Shown piece after piece: positions 5,417 to 10,332 of a stretch of DNA of 10,332 nucleotides (the first letter of the stretch is position 1; each line of letters starts with the position of its first letter). This stretch comes from Balneolaceae bacterium UBA2956. GTDB lineage: Bacteria > Bacteroidota > Rhodothermia > Balneolales > Balneolaceae. Under the pieces are notes generated by a model. That model had not been told where the DNA came from and ran no database searches. It saw nothing but the letters and a program-made list of their open reading frames with translations. A program made the position numbers and the translations under genes. The stretch lies in contig DEBM01000068.1 in assembly GCA_002348545.1 (NCBI GenBank), forward strand, positions 1 to 10,332, in the 5' to 3' direction.

Positions 5417-8239
5417 CTATTTCACCAAACTCATTGTACGTGTTGTATTAACTAGCATTTCACCACCCAAACTAAAGGCCTGTAATCGGTAAAAATAGGT
5501 GCCACTTGATAGGCGATCAGCATCAAACAATTGTTCGTGTCGGCCTGCAGGGAGTACATTACCAGAAAGTAATTCAGCTATTTTACGGCCTTGAATATCG
5601 TAGACCTCAAGTTGTACTCTAGCAGGTACTGAAAGCTTAAAAGCAACCTGAGTACTTGGATTAAATGGGTTAGGGTAGTTACCTAAAAGTTGAATTTTCT
5701 TATCTGAGGCAAAAGAAGCAAGGTCTTGTTCATTTGAAACTACCTTAAGGGGAACTTCACCTATAAAGATTCCTCGGCCATGTGTTGCCGCAACAAGTAA
5801 ATCGTCGGATTCCCGGTAGTCTAGATCAGCTATTATGGGTGCACCCATCGATTGAAGCCCTGTTGGGATCCATTCGGTTTCAGCTCCATTTAGTTCATCA
5901 GTCATGTATAAACCAATACTCGTGCCTGCATAGTAATAAGAGCCACCACCGTCAGTTGGTGCTATCGCTGCTGCACGGAAAGAAGGTCCATTTTCACCCT
6001 CTAAGTTACCTCCAATGGCAGTCCAAGTAGTCCCACCATTAGCACTATGAAATAAACTTTCTACTTGATAATTCGATAACACAACCAAAACTTCATCACC
6101 ATTTTCTGGATTAACATGAATATCATGTATGTAGGAACCTTCATCCGCACCACTTATAGTAGTAATGGTAAAAGTGCTGTCATCTTCCATATTGTCCATT
6201 CGTAGAATTTTTGGCTTTTCTGAATCAGAACTTCCTCCAAGATACAATCGAGATGTAGGATGATTTGTGCTAAAGCTTAAAGCAGTTATATTTTGTCCAG
6301 ATCCAACAGACACATGGCGCAAACGGGTCCAACCATTCATATTTTCTGCTCCAGTATTACGTGCTGAAGTTGTCATTTCTTTGTTTAAAAAAATATGATT
6401 TCCAGAAGGATAGGCTACATAATTTTCATTGGATGGATCAACGGCAAAAGGATGAATAAATAACTGACCATTTGCTTCTGATGGAGCAACATAAGACCAA
6501 TTTGTTGGGTCGCCGGTTGAATTATAATTGTATCTAATAACTCTTCCTCGTTGTGAAGAAGTTAGAAAATAATCCTTACCCATATAAGCAAATGAACCAT
6601 CCCCAGAAGATACATCAATAGATGCTGGATGGTTACCGTTAGTATTAAATTTAAAGAAGGGAGAACCGTTATCTTGTGTCCCTCCAATGATCTTTGTATT
6701 CGCGGAGTCCGGATGTATACTAACTGTATAGAATTGGGTCACATTATAACCTTCTTCACGTAAACTCCAAGCTACAGGCGTACTAGTAATATCAGTAGTT
6801 ACACTTATACCACCATCTTGGGCGCTAAAAGCTCTCTTAGGATTATTAGGATCAAAAATGAGTTTATGCTGATCAGGATGATGGTTACTATATCCGCTTA
6901 CGTTGTTTGCATATGCATAACCTCCAATCCAAATGTCGGGATCGTTACTGGAATTAACTGGACTGCCAAAACCATTTTTCGAGCGGAATAAATTAGTTCC
7001 TCCAATAAATACAATATTATGATTCTCTGGAGAAACGACACACACTAAATTATATCCACCTTGAGGGTTTAAATCACCAACACTCCCACCAAAATTTGGA
7101 ATATTATCGCTTCTATTTATCGCGCTTACATAATTTAAATCACTGGTGACAAACAAATAAAAGCTAAGTCCATTTGCTCCACCACCAGTATCGGTAAGTA
7201 AGTAAAAAAGGTCTTCAAACGATGGTGCTATTCCAATCTCAGATCGATAGTGGTTTGTTGGAAAGTCATTAGGGGTAATATTTTGCCAATTTGTTCCATC
7301 GTTGGTAGAAACAAAAACTCCGGGTGTTGAATTTCCTTGACTACTACTAAATCCGGTAGAAACAACCCCATATATTTTGCCAGTAGATGTGATTTCAATA
7401 TCGGCATATCGATGCTCATTTACTCCACCTAAAACTATTGAATAGGTATTAAAATCATCCGTAGTTCTAAAAATGCCAAAAGCATTACTTGTGAAAAAAA
7501 TGCTACCAGTGGTGGGATTAATTTCAATAGCACTAATAAAATCAAAGGGAGAGTTGAAAGTGTTGTCAGTGTCCTCAGTGGAAGCAATTACGCTCCAGTT
7601 TTCTCCATTATCGGTAGATTTATAGATACCTGACCCATAATATGTTCCGCCGCCACTGCCGCGTGCATCGTTTGAACTATAGTACTCACCTGTTGTATAA
7701 TACCAAGTATTTGGTGAGTTGGGATGCTGCACAATGTCCGTGACGCCTAGATTTTCACCAGGGTTTGATTTTAGTGTCCATGACTTTCCACCATCTGTAC
7801 TTTTCCAAATTCCACCAGCAGCTCCACCTGCTAATAAAATATTGGAGTTACGCTGATCAATTGCTAAACCGCGTGTTCTACCGCCAACATCGTACGGCCC
7901 TATCTCTGACCATGTCATATCGTTTATCACTTTGGTTTTTGTGACTAATTCCTTGGCAAGCTCTTGGCCAAAGTTTATTTCCTTGGTTCTTATTCCTCTA
8001 GGGATTTCTTGGCTAACCGGATCTTTAAGTAGATTAATTAAATATTCTTGCCTTCCTTCATTAGTCGTAGCCCGGTAATCTACGTCTTTATTCATTTTGG
8101 GTGAATTGATAGTAAAGTCACTGGAAAACGTGACACTTTCGACTTCGCTTTTGTCCCAAATGTTGAGTAAGTAGAAAATCGAAAGTAGTGTTAAGGTACC
8201 AAGGAATATGGGTAGTATCGGGAAATAAAATTTTTTCAT
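5417..8239 (-). CDS. Secreted Asp-box/BNR beta-propeller protein with type-A (T9SS/FlgD-like) C-terminal sorting domain
   Basis: Large exported protein, 940 residues from the chosen start. The N-terminus MKKFYFPILPIFLGTLTLLS is a signal peptide or anchor with no lipobox cysteine. The open frame extends to an ATG at 8320, but the 27 extra residues would bury this signal, and an A-rich stretch precedes the ATG at 8239, so I prefer 8239. After a short linker comes a sortilin/VPS10-like propeller region opening with WSEIGPYDVGGRTRGLAID. Asp-boxes S-x-[DN]-x-G-x-[ST]-W occur at about residues 147-154, 208-215, 311-318 and 732-739. ATHGRGIF (818-825) closes the propeller. The last 95 residues hold NYPNPFNPST (about 854-863), VYDIQGRKIAELL and SGTYFYRLQA, the type-A sorting domain used for export by the type IX system in Bacteroidota. 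No sialidase or glycosidase catalytic set is evident, so enzyme activity is not claimed. It stands alone as a gene; two smaller frames overlapping it are shadows. Confidence 0.88.
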   Translation of the reverse strand: MKKFYFPILPIFLGTLTLLSIFYLLNIWDKSEVESVTFSSDFTINSPKMNKDVDYRATTNEGRQEYLINLLKDPVSQEIPRGIRTKEINFGQELAKELVTKTKVINDMTWSEIGPYDVGGRTRGLAIDQRNSNILLAGGAAGGIWKSTDGGKSWTLKSNPGENLGVTDIVQHPNSPNTWYYTTGEYYSSNDARGSGGGTYYGSGIYKSTDNGENWSVIASTEDTDNTFNSPFDFISAIEINPTTGSIFFTSNAFGIFRTTDDFNTYSIVLGGVNEHRYADIEITSTGKIYGVVSTGFSSSQGNSTPGVFVSTNDGTNWQNITPNDFPTNHYRSEIGIAPSFEDLFYLLTDTGGGANGLSFYLFVTSDLNYVSAINRSDNIPNFGGSVGDLNPQGGYNLVCVVSPENHNIVFIGGTNLFRSKNGFGSPVNSSNDPDIWIGGYAYANNVSGYSNHHPDQHKLIFDPNNPKRAFSAQDGGISVTTDITSTPVAWSLREEGYNVTQFYTVSIHPDSANTKIIGGTQDNGSPFFKFNTNGNHPASIDVSSGDGSFAYMGKDYFLTSSQRGRVIRYNYNSTGDPTNWSYVAPSEANGQLFIHPFAVDPSNENYVAYPSGNHIFLNKEMTTSARNTGAENMNGWTRLRHVSVGSGQNITALSFSTNHPTSRLYLGGSSDSEKPKILRMDNMEDDSTFTITTISGADEGSYIHDIHVNPENGDEVLVVLSNYQVESLFHSANGGTTWTAIGGNLEGENGPSFRAAAIAPTDGGGSYYYAGTSIGLYMTDELNGAETEWIPTGLQSMGAPIIADLDYRESDDLLVAATHGRGIFIGEVPLKVVSNEQDLASFASDKKIQLLGNYPNPFNPSTQVAFKLSVPARVQLEVYDIQGRKIAELLSGNVLPAGRHEQLFDADRLSSGTYFYRLQAFSLGGEMLVNTTRTMSLVK

Positions 8240-8299
8240 AAATAATATTATTTCTTTGAGGAATAGTGATTTAAAATAATTTAAATAATCGAGAAGTAT

Positions 8300-8315
8300 C
8301 CTTTGTTTGCAAAGG
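8300..8315 (-). repeat. Small hairpin in the presumed leader of the propeller gene
   Basis: CCTTTG (8300-8305) and CAAAGG (8310-8315) are perfect complements around a four-base loop. In a minus-strand transcript this would fold about 60 bases before the preferred start codon at 8239 and would lie within the coding region if the 8320 start were used. It contains TTTGCAAA (8306-8313), the same core as the palindrome at the other end of the gene. Confidence 0.45.
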
Positions 8316-8498
8316 TGCATTCATTGGAAAGCAACCATCAACCAGATAAACTGAACTCATGTTACTTTGACTCGATATTGAACAAATATGATTATATTGA
8401 ATATACTAATAATTTGTCGATTTATTTATAGAACTCAATGTTTAGAATTTACGTTTCCTGCCTTATGGTAAGCATCTTCTATCTCTACTCGTTTCTAG

Positions 8499-8518
8499 TT
8501 TACAATTTAAATTGCAAA
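8499..8518. promoter_or_regulatory. 20-base near-perfect inverted repeat, candidate operator
   Basis: TTTACAATTTAAATTGCAAA is self-complementary apart from one mismatched pair (A8502 opposite C8515). It lies about 110 bases before the aminotransferase start and 260 before the propeller-gene start, in the divergent region. Two ten-base half-sites without a loop suit a dimeric DNA-binding regulator better than an RNA hairpin. No regulator gene is in the window, and AT-rich DNA gives such palindromes by chance fairly often. Confidence 0.35.
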
Positions 8519-8628
8519 GTGATTTATAACATATTCTCTGTAATATCTGAATAATTAAAACATATTTCTAAAACCTCACTAGTTGTGAACCATACTAAGC
8601 TTCAATTTCAAACTATCTCAATACATCT

Positions 8629-9828
8629 ATGTCACATTCATTAGAGCAATTTAAACACTTTGTAGCCCAGACGAGTGATGCTCCTTTAGGCTTAGAGATT
8701 GAGCAAGCAGAAGGTACATTTATACATACCAAGCAAGGGAAAAGCTATGTTGATTTTATTTCTGGAATCGCTGTAAGTAGTTTAGGCCATCGTCACCCAG
8801 AAGTGGTATCGGCTATTAAAGAGCAGGTGGATAAGCACCTACATGTCATGGTGTATGGTGAGTTTATTCAAGAGGTACAATGGAATTTTGCAAAAGAATT
8901 AGTCGAGTTATTGCCCGAGCCATTAGAGCAAGTGTATCTAGTAAACAGCGGAACCGAAGCTAATGAAGGTGCACTTAAACTTGCAAAAAAATCTACTGGT
9001 CGTACAAAATTAATGGCCTTTTATAATTCCTATCATGGCGACACGCATGGTTCCTTAAGTGTAACGGGGCGTGCTGTCTACAGAGATCCTTATTTACCCC
9101 TACTTCCAGATGTGTCTTTTTTGCAGTTTAATAATCTGGATGACCTCACAAAGATTGATACAGAAACAGCGGCAGTCATTGTTGAGCCTATTCAAGGAGA
9201 AGGTGGAGTGATACCTGCTTGTTATAAGTGGCTACAGGCGCTTAGAAACCGCTGCACCGATGTGGGAGCAGTGTTGATTTTTGACGAAATTCAATCCGGT
9301 TTTGCACGAACAGGGCATTTTTTTGCTTTTGAGCATTATCAAGTAGTCCCTGATATTTTATGTCTGGCGAAGGCCATGTCAGGTGGAATGCCTATGGGTG
9401 CTTTTGTGTCCTCTAGAGAACGTTTTAAAAGCTTCATGTACAATCCCCCACTCAATCATGTCACAACCTTTGGTGGTCATCCAGTAAGTGCGGCTGCGGC
9501 TTTAGCTAGTCTGAGAGTATTAAAACAAGGAAATTATATTTCTAAAGCTAGGATAATTGAAAAACATGCTAGATCTATTTTGAAAGGTCCGGGAATTGTA
9601 GAATTGAGGGGTTTAGGAGCCATGTTAGGTCTTGAGTTACGTGACCAAGAATTGACACAAATGGTAGTAGAATACTGCTTTAACAAGGGAATATTGTTGG
9701 GTTGGACTCTTCATTCAAATACACTCATTCGGCTTGCGCCCCCGTTAACGATACCTCTGAATTTATTAGTTGAAACACTAGAGACAATCAAAGCAGCAAT
9801 TCTTGACTCGCTTGAAATACCAAACTAG
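8629..9828 (+). CDS. Class III (acetylornithine/4-aminobutyrate-type) PLP-dependent aminotransferase
   Basis: Cytoplasmic fold-type I aminotransferase of 399 residues, the usual length for the ornithine/acetylornithine/GABA group. Landmarks are DFISGIAVSSLGHRHPEVV (42-60), the phosphate-binding NSGTEANEGALKLA (106-119), FYNSYHG (131-137), EPIQGEGG (186-193), the PLP-ring aspartate Asp219 in IFDEIQSGFARTG, and the Schiff-base lysine Lys248 in LCLAKAMSGGMPMGAF, with TTFGGHP at 279-285. It resembles the group named only aspartate aminotransferase family protein in Bacteroidota genomes more than classical ArgD. The substrate cannot be read from the sequence. The next gene starts 16 bases after its stop and is an aldehyde dehydrogenase, which suits an omega-amino acid donor such as GABA whose product is a semialdehyde; this is inference. 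The start at 8629 is the first Met and places the conserved N-terminus correctly. Confidence 0.92.
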   Translation: MSHSLEQFKHFVAQTSDAPLGLEIEQAEGTFIHTKQGKSYVDFISGIAVSSLGHRHPEVVSAIKEQVDKHLHVMVYGEFIQEVQWNFAKELVELLPEPLEQVYLVNSGTEANEGALKLAKKSTGRTKLMAFYNSYHGDTHGSLSVTGRAVYRDPYLPLLPDVSFLQFNNLDDLTKIDTETAAVIVEPIQGEGGVIPACYKWLQALRNRCTDVGAVLIFDEIQSGFARTGHFFAFEHYQVVPDILCLAKAMSGGMPMGAFVSSRERFKSFMYNPPLNHVTTFGGHPVSAAAALASLRVLKQGNYISKARIIEKHARSILKGPGIVELRGLGAMLGLELRDQELTQMVVEYCFNKGILLGWTLHSNTLIRLAPPLTIPLNLLVETLETIKAAILDSLEIPN

Positions 9829-9844
9829 TTAAACCATCAATACG

Positions 9845-10332
9845 ATGCCTATTACCAATCTGCCTGCTCTAAAAAGTATTAATCCAGCAACTTTAGAATG
9901 TATACAGGAGTATCCACAGCATAGCGGACAGGAGATAGAAGAACGGTTGGTTAGACTGGGTATAGCCCAAAAAGAATGGCAGGCAATAAACTTTTCACAA
10001 AGAAAAGTGTGTATGCTTAAACTAGCTTCAGATTTGGAACAAATTGAACAGCATGCCGCTGAGACTATGGCTCTTGAAATGGGAAAACCATGGAGACAAG
10101 GCGCTCGAGAAATTTCTAAATGTGCATGGCTTTGCCGCTGGTTCGCCGATTCGGCGGAAACCTATCTAAACACTGATTATATACGCACTGAATATCAGCA
10201 TTCTTATGTCCAATTTGAGCCTCTAGGATGTATTCTGGCCATTATGCCATGGAATTTTCCTTTTTGGCAGGTCTTTCGTTGTGCTGTGCCAGCAATAATG
10301 GCGGGAAATGGTATTGTTTTAAAACAATACCA
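9845..10332 (+). CDS. NAD(P)-dependent aldehyde dehydrogenase, succinate-semialdehyde dehydrogenase-like, cut by right edge
   Basis: The first 162 codons of an aldehyde dehydrogenase that runs past the window; this class oxidises aldehydes to acids with NAD(P). The reading from the ATG at 9845 begins MPITNLPALKSINPATLECI and includes the typical helix ALEMGKPWRQGAREISKCAW (76-95), LGCILAIMPWNFPFWQVFR (127-145) with the oxyanion-hole Asn137, and AGNGIVLK (153-160), whose Lys160 matches the NAD-ribose-binding lysine. IMPWNFPFWQVFR is the form I associate with succinate-semialdehyde dehydrogenases of this clade. The catalytic cysteine and glutamate lie beyond the edge and cannot be checked. It is probably cotranscribed with the aminotransferase, with 16 bases between them and no terminator. 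Lys160 is followed by QY, where family members usually have H or P then A. Confidence 0.9.
   Translation, partial: MPITNLPALKSINPATLECIQEYPQHSGQEIEERLVRLGIAQKEWQAINFSQRKVCMLKLASDLEQIEQHAAETMALEMGKPWRQGAREISKCAWLCRWFADSAETYLNTDYIRTEYQHSYVQFEPLGCILAIMPWNFPFWQVFRCAVPAIMAGNGIVLKQY

Larger units (their letters stand above)
8240..8628. promoter_or_regulatory. 389-base divergent intergenic region between the propeller gene and the aminotransferase
   Basis: Both flanking genes read outward from here, so it should contain two promoters. It is very AT-rich and has no open frame of note other than the in-frame extension of the propeller gene up to 8320. Two inverted repeats lie in it (8300-8315 and 8499-8518, listed separately). 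TAATTTG near 8410 is close to, but not, the Bacteroidota -7 consensus TAnnTTTG, so no promoter is placed exactly. There is no good ribosome binding site before either start, which is usual in Bacteroidota. Confidence 0.45.

Noticed and set aside
5782..6030. 82-codon plus-strand open frame.
   Set aside because: It is antisense within the propeller gene, with odd composition and no motif.
7228..7419. 63-codon minus-strand open frame.
   Set aside because: It is an alternative frame inside the propeller gene, which has clear Asp-box repeats on both sides.

Overview
The window looks like an ordinary chromosomal stretch from a Bacteroidota-type bacterium, most plausibly a marine-type relative of Balneolota or Rhodothermota. 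The grounds are an AT-rich sequence, almost no Shine-Dalgarno sites, a large secreted beta-propeller protein ending in a NYPNPFNPST...GTYFYRL type-A (T9SS/FlgD-like) C-terminal domain, and a DUF3109-like cysteine protein directly upstream of sigma-54. The assignment is inferred from family flavour; no rRNA or tRNA is present to confirm it.

Layout, left to right. (1) Minus strand, cut by the left edge: the first 416 codons of an alpha-D-phosphohexomutase (phosphoglucomutase/phosphomannomutase). (2) Plus strand, divergent from it across a 77-base gap: a cysteine-rich YkgJ/DUF3109-like protein followed by rpoN, a likely two-gene operon. (3) Minus strand, convergent with rpoN: a 325-residue conserved protein of a family that pipelines often call 3-methyladenine DNA glycosylase, although no glycosylase fold motif is visible. 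(4) About 0.8 kb with no intact gene, holding one 78-codon open stretch that reads like the C-terminus of a membrane protein without its beginning, probably a gene remnant. (5) Minus strand: a secreted Asp-box/BNR beta-propeller protein of about 940 residues. (6) A 389-base divergent intergenic region with two inverted repeats. (7) Plus strand: a class III PLP aminotransferase followed 16 bases later by the start of an aldehyde dehydrogenase of the succinate-semialdehyde dehydrogenase kind, cut by the right edge.

Functional links. The DUF3109-like gene and rpoN are probably cotranscribed. The aminotransferase and aldehyde dehydrogenase form a plausible amine-to-acid module (for example GABA to succinate), but the substrate cannot be read from the sequence. 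No CRISPR array, insertion sequence, phage gene, toxin-antitoxin pair or recognisable defence system is present. I do not see a clearly new multi-gene system; the parts most worth following are the functionally uncertain 325-residue family, the remnant region and the palindromes around the propeller gene.
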